23,923 nt of DNA from SIG440 sp045591035 (GCA_045591035.1 JAZNSG010000037.1:1-23923); one strand, 5' to 3'. Positions 1 to 8,998 are shown, counted from the first letter of the stretch. Notes: a model not told the origin generated them from the letters alone. A program made the numbers and translations.

Positions 1-31
1 AAAAGTCATCTTTTCTGCGATTTTCTGCGTT

Positions 32-70
32 AAAAACAGCCCATATCCGTTAGGATTATGGGCTGTTTTT
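32..70. terminator. Bidirectional Rho-independent terminator
   Basis: A stem of about 14 bp (AAAAACAGCCCATA against its complement) closes a roughly 10-nt loop. It has a T run on the plus side and an A run on the other side, so it can stop transcription in both directions. The genes it serves lie outside the window on the left. Confidence 0.75.
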
Positions 71-151
71 GCCTTGAACTTCATCAAAAAATTTTGATTT
101 TAGGATGCTCTGCAGTTTTGAATATCTGATTTTTCGAATTAGGCAAGTAAT

Positions 152-189
152 AAAAGCCTCGTAATACTGACGTATTTCGAGGCTTTTTT
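152..189 (+). terminator. Rho-independent terminator
   Basis: AAAGCCTCG and CGAGGCTTT form a stem extended by AATAC/GTATT, followed by six T. The A run at the left foot allows some activity on the minus strand too. Positions 71-330 hold only such hairpins and no convincing gene. Confidence 0.7.
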
Positions 190-293
190 GCGAAGCATAA
201 ACGGAAAATCAGGCTTCAAAACCATTACTTCCTTATCTGGTGGTGGCCTTTGCGAAACCGTTTTTTTGTAGGGATAAATTATTAAATAAATAA

Positions 294-330
294 GAAAAAA
301 TCCTATCGATATGTATCGACAGGATTTTTG
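294..330 (-). terminator. Terminator of the tRNA-Lys transcript
   Basis: On the minus strand, directly after the tRNA CCA end, AATCCTGTCGATA pairs with TATCGATAGGATT (one mismatch) and is followed by a run of T. It sits about 4 nt beyond the tRNA 3' end, as expected for a single-gene tRNA transcript. Confidence 0.75.
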
Positions 331-333
331 TTT

Positions 334-409
334 TGGTACACCATCACGGACTCGAACCGTGGACACCCTGATTAAGAGTCAGGTGCTCTACCAGCTGAGC
401 TAATGGTGC
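334..409 (-). tRNA. tRNA-Lys (anticodon CUU)
   Basis: Read on the minus strand this is a 76-nt cloverleaf beginning GCACCAT and ending in a genome-encoded CCA. The D arm (TAGCTCAGCTGGTAGAGCA), the anticodon stem CCTGA/TCAGG with loop CTCTTAA, and the T arm with GGTTCGAGTCC are all clear. The anticodon at loop positions 3-5 is CTT, which reads AAG lysine codons. The first acceptor pair is G:U, the one unusual base pair. Confidence 0.95.
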
Positions 410-430
410 ATGTCTCACGACGCAAGTAAT

Positions 431-459
431 AGTATACTCTTTTTTGTGGGATTTGTCAA
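431..459 (-). promoter_or_regulatory. Sigma-A type promoter for tRNA-Lys
   Basis: On the minus strand there is a perfect -35 TTGACA (454-459) and a -10 TATACT (431-436) separated by exactly 17 nt. The expected start lies about 15 nt upstream of the mature tRNA 5' end. Confidence 0.8.
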
Positions 460-556
460 TACTTTTTTAGAAAATAATTTATTTTTTTGCAGTGATATTA
501 TTTCAGCAAAAATATTAATTATTTTAAAAAATTTCAGACTATATTTGTTTTGTGTA

Positions 557-585
557 TTGATTTTTAAAAAGATATATGGTAAAAT
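557..585 (+). promoter_or_regulatory. Promoter of the B12 riboswitch operon
   Basis: TTGATT (557-562) and TAAAAT (580-585) are separated by 17 nt in an AT-rich stretch. The predicted start near 592 is just upstream of the riboswitch aptamer. No other gene lies between the tRNA promoter and this point (460-600 is plain AT-rich spacer). Confidence 0.65.
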
Positions 586-611
586 GATTAAGTAAAAATT
601 TAATACATTCA

Positions 612-830
612 CACAGAGTGTTGATTATGTCGCAAAAGCCTATAGGCAAGGCATAATCGGTGGAAAGGGAATGGGGTGAGAATCCCCTGCGGTTAACTGT
701 CGGTGTGTGCATCGAAGTTTTTGTGTCCGTCAGCGAAAGCTGGTCATTGGGAAACCGAGAAGGCAGGATACAAAAACGCAGACAGATTTGTCTATATGGT
801 GCGAGTCACAAGACCTGCTTTGATGTTATT
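612..830 (+). promoter_or_regulatory. Cobalamin (B12) riboswitch aptamer
   Basis: The conserved core blocks of the cobalamin riboswitch class occur in order: GGTGGAAAGGGAA (659-671), GGTGAGAATCCCCTGCGGTT (675-694), CATTGGGAAACCGAGAAGGC (745-764), and finally GAGTCACAAGACCTGC (803-818), the family's P1-side signature. Spacing and order fit the long-range fold. The aptamer binds adenosyl- or other cobalamins and normally lowers expression of downstream uptake or synthesis genes when B12 is plentiful. It lies in the leader of a surface-protein and ECF-transporter operon, which points to B12 as the transported substrate. The exact aptamer borders and the preferred cobalamin form cannot be set by eye. 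Confidence 0.93.
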
Positions 831-909
831 CCGTAAGTGCTTATTCGCATAGGAATAATATTTTCGGTTGATTTTCAACCGGATTGTGATTCATCACAGA
901 AAAACTCAG

Positions 910-951
910 CTGTGGTAATTTTTCAAAAAGAAAAATTGCCGCAGTTTTTTT
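910..951 (+). terminator. Riboswitch-controlled intrinsic terminator
   Basis: A 15-bp stem (910-924 with 930-944, allowing two G:T pairs) closes a five-A loop and is followed by seven T. It stands between the aptamer and the first gene, so it is the natural expression platform. Its left arm CTGTGG can also pair with TCACAG at 894-899, and its right arm TTGCCGCAG can pair with CTGCGGCAA at 957-965. Competing folds are therefore built into the leader. Confidence 0.85.
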
Positions 952-1039
952 GTTGTCTGCGGCAAGAAAGCCGGAGGTGAAAAAGACAATAATAACTACT
1001 TGCACAATCTTGAGTTTTTGATGAAAGGAATGAATTAAA

Positions 1040-4000
1040 TTGAAGAAAATTTTAAGCGTATTTCTTACTATTGTTATGATTATAGGTTTGCTACCGTGCC
1101 AGATTTCAGCAGCAACCGATCTCACTTGGAATGGCGGTACAATTACATTAGCATCAGGTACAACAGTTGGGAGTGCTACATTAAAAACTTTTGACATCTA
1201 TAAAAAAGGTGCTTATACAAATTATCCTGAAATTGTAAATGTAACTCAGGATGGTAATACAATCAATATTACTTTAGCTGAAGGAACAGACCATTCATAC
1301 CCTCTGCAGATGGGCTTTTCGATGGGTGGGGGGTATACCCAAAACACAGGTAACACCTGTACCTTAAAAAACGGACAAGGTACAGCAACGGTTACCGTTA
1401 CTTGTAAACCTTCAAGTGTAGGTAATGCTCCAGTGTTGGGTACGGGAACTTTTACTGTCAATTTTACGGTTGTAAAGGGTGAAGTATATGCCGTCACAGC
1501 ACCAACGGGAGAAGGCTATACATTTGATGGTTCGTCCGAAGCGTCAAAAGGCAAGGATTATAGCTTTAATATTGTAATAAACGAAGGCTATGACGCTTCA
1601 GCTGTGATGGTTAAAGTCAATGGGAACGAAATCACCGGCAATAATGGCAGGTACACTGTTCCTGCTGTAGGCGAAGAGCTTGTAATCACAGTTGAAGGTG
1701 TTGTTAAGAAAGAAGTATTAAACATCACAACTCCTGCTGGTGAAGGATTTACCTTCAATGGTGCGGATACCGTATATAAAGGTGACGATTATCACTTCAC
1801 TATATCCATTGACAATGCTTATAATGCATCCAATATGGTGGTTAAAGCAAATGATAAAGAAGTAACAGGAGTTAACGGAAATTATACTGTTTCTGCTGTA
1901 AGTGAAAGTCTTATAATCGCAGTAGAAGGTGTTGTAAAGAAAACTGTATATACGGTTACTTTAACACAAGGTGAAGGCTATAGTCTCTCCGGTCAGGCTA
2001 CAAGCTATGCCGATGAACCATATACATTTAGCGTTTTTGTTGATGACGCAATTTATTGGTCTGATAAAATTGAAGTCTTGGTAGACGGCGAAAATGTAAC
2101 ACTAACAAACGGGAAATACACATTTGGTGCACTTGACAGCGATAAGACTGTTTCTGTTCAAAACATACTTGAAAGACAAATTCTTACTGTAACCAAGCCG
2201 GAAGTTGAAGGAGCAACTATCAGCGGTAATGATACAGTAAGAGATGGCAAACCCTATACATTTACAGTAATCATTGACGAAAAATATGATGGCACAGATA
2301 TGATTGTCACAGTCAACGGAAATGAAGTAACCCCTGCTGACAACAAGTACACAGTAGATACAGTTACAGAAGATATTGCCATCGAAATCAGCGGTATTGT
2401 AAAGAAAGATATTTGCGAGATTATCAAACCTGCTGATGGCAAATTCATTTTTACAGGTGAAGATTTTGCATATAAGGGAAATGATTATGTATTTACAGTA
2501 ACACCAAATCTCGGTTATGTTGCCACTATTACGGTAAACGGCGAAATAGTTGAAGGAAACGGCAATACATATACAGTCAAGGTTGAAGGCGATGAGCTGA
2601 CTATTCGGGTATCTGTAGAAAAAGTTTCTATGCCTGAAAATGAACTGACTATTACACCTGAAAATGAGGCGTATATAGTTAATATAAAGGAGAAAAAACT
2701 CAATCCATTTGGTTCGCGTTATGCAAAGGTTACAGGTATTAAAATATTGAGGGCACGGGTGGTTTCGGCTTTTGAAGATGGTACAACAATTTATTTTAAT
2801 CTTCACAGCGATACTCCTGCTGATGCAGAGATAAAGGCCGATTTTTTATACACAACCGATAGTGATAAAACTACGCTTAATAACAGTTCGCTGAATGTAT
2901 CTCTTACAGACGGCGAAGCAGGTAAAACTCATACCGTAACTGCAAAGTATAGTAGTCGTACAGCATCAGCAACATATAATCTTGTTTTCTTCCGCGAGCT
3001 TCCTGCAGAAGTACCGCCTGTATGTATCAAAAATTCAGACACTAAAGAGGTCTGGAAAGACAGAAACTTAGAAATTGACCTTAGTGAATATTTTATGGAT
3101 GCAGATAGCCATTATTTGATTAATGGTGAAGAAAAAGTTAAAATTGACGGTAAAATATATACATTTACATCAGGAGTTGCGGGCGAACATTCTTTGGTTT
3201 TTTCAGCAGAGAATGAAGCAGGTTTTTCAGAGCAACTTACTATTACTGTTAATGTTAAAGATATCGAAAGCGGTATTTATATTGGCAATATTACCGGAAA
3301 TGGTTCATTAAACTTTGTTCAGTTCATGGATAGCGAAGGCGAACTAATTGAGGGAATTGAAGTTGTTTATGATATGCCAAATCGAGCAATTTCAGTTGTT
3401 CTGCCGAAGGACTATTCTGTAAACGGCACAGTCAAGGCAAAGTTTGATATGACGCAAAACGAGGCCGGTTATCCCTTTGTATCTACTTCCACGACAACAA
3501 CAGGAAACAGAGCATTTAATTCTCGTTTTATTGAAAAAAATATTGCACTTACGGGTGGAAGCGCAACCTTTACCTTCTATTACTACAACAGCGGTACAAG
3601 TGCAACTAATAACGGCGGACAGACAAAGTTTGCAATATCCATAAAGATTAAAAACGACAAACCTGTACTTGCTGACAGAATAGAAGCATCAACTAATGCT
3701 ACTATCATCGCAGGTGAAAACTACACAATTGACTTATCACCGGTCTTTACAGATATCGATGAAGATGAACTTACTTACAAAGTAAGCGTAAATGGTGCAT
3801 CTGCTATTATTGTCGATAAAAACTATACATTTACTACCGGTGTAGCAGGAACATACTCGTTGGTATTTATTGCAAACGACGGTAAGGATGATTCAGAAGA
3901 TACATTTACGGTAACTTTAACGGTGGAAAATTCTACCGAAACAGACTCTATGACAGCATATGTGCCTGAAGGATTGAATCCAAGCTTTTATGTTTCTTCG

Positions 4001-7000
4001 GGATTCTCGGATGGGGTGGATATCCAGGGCGATATTATTGATGCTGTGATTGGCGAAACCAAAGATGGTTTAACTGCATACACTTTGAATTATCCTGTGA
4101 ATGCAGATATGCTCAGTATTCGCACAGAAGAATTTGGCGGTATGGCATTTGCTGTGCAGAAAGACGAATCAGTATCCTTCCGCAAGGTGCAACTTCAGGT
4201 TGTTGACTATGATAACAACCTTGCTGAAAGCACAAATGCGGTTACTTACGGAGAAAATTCCGCCGTGGTGGGCAACGACGGCTGGTTGCTTGTGGCAGAC
4301 AAAGAATATACCTTTACTGCCACACCGAAAAATGCTGATTTGGCAAAGGTTTTGGAAACTGTAACGTTTGAAGCAAGTGGAGAAGCTTATATTGCTCAAA
4401 TTATGCTCGGCATTTCAAATCCCATGAGCATAACTGTGCCAACAGGGGCAAAAGCCGAGCTTTATAAATATAATCAGTATTACAGCAATACAGAACTTGA
4501 TGCCAAAATAATTAAAGACAACAATGATGGCACTACCACATACCAATTTATTGCTGATACAAAAGCAAACGGAGCGTCTTATATTTACCGTGTTTCCATG
4601 GAGGGTAAAATCACAAAAGCAGGTTGGCTTGCCTGGAATCAGCAGAATCTTACCATAACTTATACAGAAAATGATAAAGAACCTTCTTACCGATTAGACG
4701 ACTACTCTATGACTGGCGAAGAAAACAGTTCTATTGCTGAGGATAGCGTATTGCTAAATGGTAACAGTCGTAACCATCTGAACCTTTCTGTTGGTGAAAG
4801 TAAGACATTAAAGGCTTATCGTGCTTGGGAAATCATTCCTGTAAGTTATAATAACTATATTATTACTCCCGACTTTAATTACACAGTTATTATGGGAAAT
4901 GATGTGGTAAGTCTTGCAGAAAAAGATTCTCCATCTGTAGGCAATGGCGATTGGATGACACTTACCGCCTTAAAAGAAGGAATTGCAATTATCGAAGTAA
5001 CCTATGATGCTATCGAGGTTTCAGGCGGAAACTATGACGGTGTTTACGGTGCGTCTGACCCTAATCGTAGTGGCCTTTTGGTTGTACAGGTGGGTGAAAA
5101 TGACGATACATCCGTCAAATTTGGCATAGACAGTTTTTCAAGCTACGGAACATCAGGAACAAAAAATATTTCTTATAATTCAAGCAGACAAAAAGAGTGG
5201 GACTCGGAATTTGACACCCTATATTTTACAGGAAATAGTGGCAACCTTACATTAAAGCCTACTGCTTCCTCCGAGATTGTGGAGGTGTCTGTAAGCCACG
5301 ACAAGGGTGCGACTTGGATAAATCTTGAAGGTGAAGATGGTGTTTATAATACTGAAATTGTTCAGGGTAATAACATTATCAGAGTAAAGACTGCAAACGG
5401 AACTGCATATCAAGTAGTTCGTGGTGATAAAGTGACAGTAAAATTTGCAGAAGTTTCTGACAAGAGCGATGATGACGGCATTGTTGAAGCAGGCGAAACT
5501 ATTCGTGTTACTTTGGTGGGATTACACTTGCCCATTCCTAAAATGGCAGGTAACTATAACCCCGGCTACGGCGGAAATAATGATGGGTACAGCAGTCAGC
5601 ATCTCAACTATACCTGTAACGGCACAAACATCTATGGCGTCGGTATGCAGTACAATTTCATCACAGCGGCAAATTATGTTGAAATTGTAATGCCTGCGGA
5701 TGGAAGTGATGTAACACTAAATAACGGATATATTGGTACAGGCGTTGTCGGACTTACAAACTTCTCGGGTGGTGGTGACAGCCACAGAAATATCCCTGAT
5801 AACGGTTGTGGTACTCGTGGTAGCGAAACAACCTTCCATACACAAAGTATTCTGCCCGTTATTTCAGTGAAAATTGGAGATACCTCTGCTCCTAACAATG
5901 CTCCTATTGTCAGAAAAGATGCAGTTTGTGAAAAAGAAATATATTCGGATCAGAATTTTGCAATTAACCCAGACACACTCTTTGTAGATCCCGATGATGA
6001 TACTTTAACATTTACAGTTTCGGTAAATGGTGCTGAAGCAATAGCGGCTCCTTTGGATTATAAGTTTACCCCAACCGGAACAGGTACTTACACATTATTA
6101 TTTACTGCAACCGATGGAAAAGAAACTGCGCAGCATACCATCACGATTACTGTAACTAATCGCCCTCCACAAGACGGTGACAACGAAACGGATGATAAAT
6201 ATGGTCTCAGCACCTCTGAAATTGCAGGATATGTAACCATAAGTTTTGTAGACAAAGGTGTTCGTGTTAAGGGAGAATCAGGACTTAAATATCCTAAAGC
6301 CTTAGGAACGATCATAAAAGCTACTAAAGTTCCATACAAAGATGGTGAAAAAATCACTCACGTTACTAAGCGTCTTTTAGATCATCTTGGAATAAGGATG
6401 AGCTATACAGGCACACTTGAAATCGGATTTTATTTGGGAGCTATCTGTAATTTTGAATTGAATGGTACACCTTATGACTCTATGGGTGAATTTGATGCCG
6501 GTGTCGGTTCCGGTTGGATGATTACTTTTAATAAGACATTTATTGAATATGGTGCATCTGATTTTGAAGTAAAAAACGGCGATACAATCAAGTGGCAGTA
6601 TACTTGTCAGCTTGGTAAAGATATTGGTGATCCTTTCTATTCAGATTCTTCCACATCATCTTCTTCCAATACGAATAATAAAACTGAAGATGAAAAGAAA
6701 GAAGAAGCCAAAGAAGAAAAAAGGGAAGAAACTGCAAAGATTACATTCTCAGAAACTACGTTTGCCGATGTAAAAAAAGAGGATTGGCATTATAAATCTG
6801 TAAAGTATGTGTATGAAAATAATCTTATGCAAGGAACAGGTAACGGTTTTGAGCCTGAAAGCAAAATGACAAGAGCGATGCTTGTAACCGTTCTTTACAG
6901 AATGGTAAATCCTGAAGGTGCTGAAAATACCCATAACTTTGCAGATGTTCCCGAAGGTCAGTGGTATTCTGATGCAGTTGTATGGGCGGCAGAAAACAAC

Positions 7001-7303
7001 ATCGTAAGTGGTGTAAGTGAAAATAAATTTGCACCTGATGAGGATATTACACGTGAACAGATGGCACTTATTATCTATCGTTTTGCAAAAATGCAGGGAT
7101 TTGATGTGAAGGATAAAGCGGATATTTCAAGTTTTGCTGATACAAACGATGTAAGCAATTGGGCACTTGATGCAATCAGTTGGGCAAATAAAACTGAGCT
7201 TGTTAATGGCACAAGCGAAAACACACTTTCCCCAAAAGCTACGGCAACCCGTGCTCAGGTTGCAACTATTCTCATGCGTTTTTGTGAGAATGTAGCAAAA
7301 TAA
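1040..7303 (+). CDS. Giant secreted SLH surface protein with DUF4430 (transcobalamin-like) domain
   Basis: First gene of the riboswitch operon, 2087 aa. The TTG start is preceded by AAGGA 10 nt upstream and is followed by a clear signal peptide (MKK, hydrophobic core, cut near ISA-A at about residue 25). Five tandem modules of about 77 residues run from about 148 to 527. Three cadherin/Ig-like modules with acidic motifs such as DIDEDE (near 910) and DPDDD (near 1653) follow. A DUF4430-type beta domain lies at about 1735-1862, ending GDTIKWQYTCQLGKDIG. After an E/K-rich linker, three SLH repeats (about 1908-2080) should hold it to secondary wall polymer. DUF4430 resembles the C-terminal beta domain of transcobalamin and intrinsic factor, so I infer outer-surface B12 binding. 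The other modules probably act as a stalk or adhesin. There is no lipobox or LPXTG motif. Confidence 0.9.
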   Translation: MKKILSVFLTIVMIIGLLPCQISAATDLTWNGGTITLASGTTVGSATLKTFDIYKKGAYTNYPEIVNVTQDGNTINITLAEGTDHSYPLQMGFSMGGGYTQNTGNTCTLKNGQGTATVTVTCKPSSVGNAPVLGTGTFTVNFTVVKGEVYAVTAPTGEGYTFDGSSEASKGKDYSFNIVINEGYDASAVMVKVNGNEITGNNGRYTVPAVGEELVITVEGVVKKEVLNITTPAGEGFTFNGADTVYKGDDYHFTISIDNAYNASNMVVKANDKEVTGVNGNYTVSAVSESLIIAVEGVVKKTVYTVTLTQGEGYSLSGQATSYADEPYTFSVFVDDAIYWSDKIEVLVDGENVTLTNGKYTFGALDSDKTVSVQNILERQILTVTKPEVEGATISGNDTVRDGKPYTFTVIIDEKYDGTDMIVTVNGNEVTPADNKYTVDTVTEDIAIEISGIVKKDICEIIKPADGKFIFTGEDFAYKGNDYVFTVTPNLGYVATITVNGEIVEGNGNTYTVKVEGDELTIRVSVEKVSMPENELTITPENEAYIVNIKEKKLNPFGSRYAKVTGIKILRARVVSAFEDGTTIYFNLHSDTPADAEIKADFLYTTDSDKTTLNNSSLNVSLTDGEAGKTHTVTAKYSSRTASATYNLVFFRELPAEVPPVCIKNSDTKEVWKDRNLEIDLSEYFMDADSHYLINGEEKVKIDGKIYTFTSGVAGEHSLVFSAENEAGFSEQLTITVNVKDIESGIYIGNITGNGSLNFVQFMDSEGELIEGIEVVYDMPNRAISVVLPKDYSVNGTVKAKFDMTQNEAGYPFVSTSTTTTGNRAFNSRFIEKNIALTGGSATFTFYYYNSGTSATNNGGQTKFAISIKIKNDKPVLADRIEASTNATIIAGENYTIDLSPVFTDIDEDELTYKVSVNGASAIIVDKNYTFTTGVAGTYSLVFIANDGKDDSEDTFTVTLTVENSTETDSMTAYVPEGLNPSFYVSSGFSDGVDIQGDIIDAVIGETKDGLTAYTLNYPVNADMLSIRTEEFGGMAFAVQKDESVSFRKVQLQVVDYDNNLAESTNAVTYGENSAVVGNDGWLLVADKEYTFTATPKNADLAKVLETVTFEASGEAYIAQIMLGISNPMSITVPTGAKAELYKYNQYYSNTELDAKIIKDNNDGTTTYQFIADTKANGASYIYRVSMEGKITKAGWLAWNQQNLTITYTENDKEPSYRLDDYSMTGEENSSIAEDSVLLNGNSRNHLNLSVGESKTLKAYRAWEIIPVSYNNYIITPDFNYTVIMGNDVVSLAEKDSPSVGNGDWMTLTALKEGIAIIEVTYDAIEVSGGNYDGVYGASDPNRSGLLVVQVGENDDTSVKFGIDSFSSYGTSGTKNISYNSSRQKEWDSEFDTLYFTGNSGNLTLKPTASSEIVEVSVSHDKGATWINLEGEDGVYNTEIVQGNNIIRVKTANGTAYQVVRGDKVTVKFAEVSDKSDDDGIVEAGETIRVTLVGLHLPIPKMAGNYNPGYGGNNDGYSSQHLNYTCNGTNIYGVGMQYNFITAANYVEIVMPADGSDVTLNNGYIGTGVVGLTNFSGGGDSHRNIPDNGCGTRGSETTFHTQSILPVISVKIGDTSAPNNAPIVRKDAVCEKEIYSDQNFAINPDTLFVDPDDDTLTFTVSVNGAEAIAAPLDYKFTPTGTGTYTLLFTATDGKETAQHTITITVTNRPPQDGDNETDDKYGLSTSEIAGYVTISFVDKGVRVKGESGLKYPKALGTIIKATKVPYKDGEKITHVTKRLLDHLGIRMSYTGTLEIGFYLGAICNFELNGTPYDSMGEFDAGVGSGWMITFNKTFIEYGASDFEVKNGDTIKWQYTCQLGKDIGDPFYSDSSTSSSSNTNNKTEDEKKEEAKEEKREETAKITFSETTFADVKKEDWHYKSVKYVYENNLMQGTGNGFEPESKMTRAMLVTVLYRMVNPEGAENTHNFADVPEGQWYSDAVVWAAENNIVSGVSENKFAPDEDITREQMALIIYRFAKMQGFDVKDKADISSFADTNDVSNWALDAISWANKTELVNGTSENTLSPKATATRAQVATILMRFCENVAK
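1481..2622 (+). repeat. Five tandem 231-bp coding repeats (77-aa beta modules)
   Basis: Inside the giant surface protein, modules start near residues 148, 225, 302, 380 and 457. Shared positions include a G-[YFA]-[TS]-[FI] motif, Y-[TSH]-F, VNG-x-E, and YTV, with modules 1, 2 and 4 ending in [VI]-x-[GV]-[IV]-VKK. DNA identity is low but the protein register is regular, so these are old duplications rather than recent slippage. Confidence 0.75.
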
Positions 7304-7309
7304 CAATTT

Positions 7310-7360
7310 ACGGTAAGTTGCGAACAGTCAGTCTCAAAACTGACTGCTCGCTATCGCCGT
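7310..7360 (+). other. Intercistronic RNA hairpin between first and second operon genes
   Basis: Three nested stems line up: ACGG (7310-7313) with CCGT (7357-7360), GCGA (7320-7323) with TCGC (7348-7351), and CAGTCAGT (7325-7332) with ACTGACTG (7339-7346). Only four T follow, so it is weak as a terminator. A role in partial attenuation, RNA processing or mRNA protection is inferred. It ends just before the ribosome site of the next gene (AAAGGAG, 7365-7371). Confidence 0.55.
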
Positions 7361-7379
7361 TTTAAAAGGAGCATTAAGT

Positions 7380-8987
7380 ATGAAGAAAGTTACATCAATA
7401 CTTTTAACTTTGACAATTCTTTTCAGCCTTTCATCAGAGGTTTTGGCTTTTGATAACAACAAAGTGGATGTTACTTTAGAAAGCGTTGGAAATTATTTAT
7501 ATGAAACCGTAAAAGAGCCGATTGTAGGTTCTATTGGCGGTGAATGGGCGGTTTTAGGACTTGCCAGATGCGATATAGATATTCCCGATGAGTATTTTGA
7601 GAATTACTATCAGACGGTTACAAAATATGTTAAAGATTGTGGCGGCGTACTTCATAAAAAGAAGTACACCGAATATTCAAGAGTGATAGTTGCTCTCACC
7701 TCTATCGGCAAAAACCCTGCTGATATTGCAGGCTACAATCTTTTAACACCACTTGGAGATTATGAAAAAACAATATGGCAAGGAATAAACGGAGCTATAT
7801 GGGCACTCATTGCACTTGACAGCGGAAATTATGATATGCCAAGTAATCCCGATGCAAAGGTTCAGGCAACAAGAGAAATGTATATAAATCACATTCTCGA
7901 AAAGCAAACCTCTGATGGCGGATGGTCATTATCGGGAGAAGTGGCTGATCCTGATGTTACCGGAATGGCACTTCAGGCGCTTTCCAAATATCAAAGTAAT
8001 GACAAGGTTAAGTCGGCAACAGAAAAAGCACTTAATTGCTTATCCTGTATGCAGAAAGAAAACGGCGGCTTTTCAAGTTATGAAACAGAAAACTCCGAAA
8101 GCAGTGTGCAAGTGCTCGTTGCTCTTTGTGAACTTGGTATTTCAGTTGATGATGAATGTTTTGTGAAAAACGGAAAGTCTGTGCTTGATAATCTTTTTTC
8201 ATTCTATGATAACGGCAAAGGTTTTAAGCATATACACGAAGACAGTACAAATTTAATGGCAACAGAACAATGTTTTTATGCCCTTGTTGCATTAAAACGT
8301 GTAAGAGAAGGTAAAAACTCACTTTATGATATGAGTGATGCCAAGAAACTTAGTGTTAGTTCAGGTGCAACAGGACTTGCAGGAAAAGATGCAGATGTTA
8401 AGAAAATGAATGTTATAAACCCCGCCAAGACCTTTGCAGATATTGTCGGTCATCAAGATAAAACAGCCATTGAAGAGCTTGCATCAAGAGGAATTATAAA
8501 CGGTAAGTCTGAAAATGTTTTTGAACCATACAGCACTATGACAAGAGCAGAATTTGCAACTATTATTGCAAGGGGTCTTGGACTTCCTCAGAAGAGTAAC
8601 TCTATTTTTAAGGATGTAACAGCAAACGATTGGTTTTATAACTATGTGGGTACCGTATACGCTTACGGAATTATAAAAGGTGTATCCGAAAATGAATTTA
8701 ACCCTAACGGTACAATAATCCGTGAAGAAGCGGCAGTAATGGTTACAAGAGCCGCAAAGCTTTGCGGAATGGATACTGAAATGGACACTCTTGCAGTCCG
8801 GGATGTTTTGGCACAGTTCTTTGATTATGTTTTAAGCTCTGATTGGTCGCAAACCTCTCTTGCTTTTTGCTACAATGAAAAAATCCTTGATGACAGCGTT
8901 ATGGATATAAAGCCTAAAGAAGCGGTTACAAGGGCAGAGATAGCATCTATGCTTTATAATATGCTTTTGTCTGCAAATCTTCTGTAA
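7380..8987 (+). CDS. Secreted SLH protein with terpenoid-cyclase-like alpha/alpha barrel (intrinsic-factor alpha-domain fold)
   Basis: 535 aa, ATG with AAAGGAG 8 nt upstream. A signal peptide ends near VLA-F (about residue 23). Residues about 30-310 show helical-pair repeats of the prenyltransferase/squalene-cyclase toroid type, with the marker motifs QTSDGGWSL and QKENGGFSSY and repeated A-L-x-A-L helices. Three SLH repeats fill about 350-530 (TFADI, IFKDV, then a weaker third). The barrel lacks an obvious DxDD cyclase motif, so catalysis is unlikely. Proteins of this fold with DUF4430 partners are common in Clostridia, and the N-terminal domain of intrinsic factor has the same fold. In a B12 riboswitch operon, a wall-anchored cobalamin-binding role is the best inference. 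It could also be a structural partner of the giant protein. Confidence 0.87.
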   Translation: MKKVTSILLTLTILFSLSSEVLAFDNNKVDVTLESVGNYLYETVKEPIVGSIGGEWAVLGLARCDIDIPDEYFENYYQTVTKYVKDCGGVLHKKKYTEYSRVIVALTSIGKNPADIAGYNLLTPLGDYEKTIWQGINGAIWALIALDSGNYDMPSNPDAKVQATREMYINHILEKQTSDGGWSLSGEVADPDVTGMALQALSKYQSNDKVKSATEKALNCLSCMQKENGGFSSYETENSESSVQVLVALCELGISVDDECFVKNGKSVLDNLFSFYDNGKGFKHIHEDSTNLMATEQCFYALVALKRVREGKNSLYDMSDAKKLSVSSGATGLAGKDADVKKMNVINPAKTFADIVGHQDKTAIEELASRGIINGKSENVFEPYSTMTRAEFATIIARGLGLPQKSNSIFKDVTANDWFYNYVGTVYAYGIIKGVSENEFNPNGTIIREEAAVMVTRAAKLCGMDTEMDTLAVRDVLAQFFDYVLSSDWSQTSLAFCYNEKILDDSVMDIKPKEAVTRAEIASMLYNMLLSANLL

Positions 8988-8998
8988 GGAGGAATTAG

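Noticed and set aside
139..366. 75-aa minus-strand frame at the left edge
   Set aside because: It begins inside the tRNA-Lys gene, runs through that gene's terminator and ends in another terminator hairpin. There is no ribosome site, so it is not a gene.
1481..2622. Regular 231-bp repeats considered as CRISPR or satellite DNA
   Set aside because: DNA identity between units is low and the periodicity is kept at the protein level; these are tandem protein modules.
2102..2806. Long minus-strand frame (234 aa) inside the giant surface protein gene
   Set aside because: It is rich in Cys, Asn, Ile and Tyr as expected of an antisense shadow, and it lies wholly inside a gene with clear domain structure.
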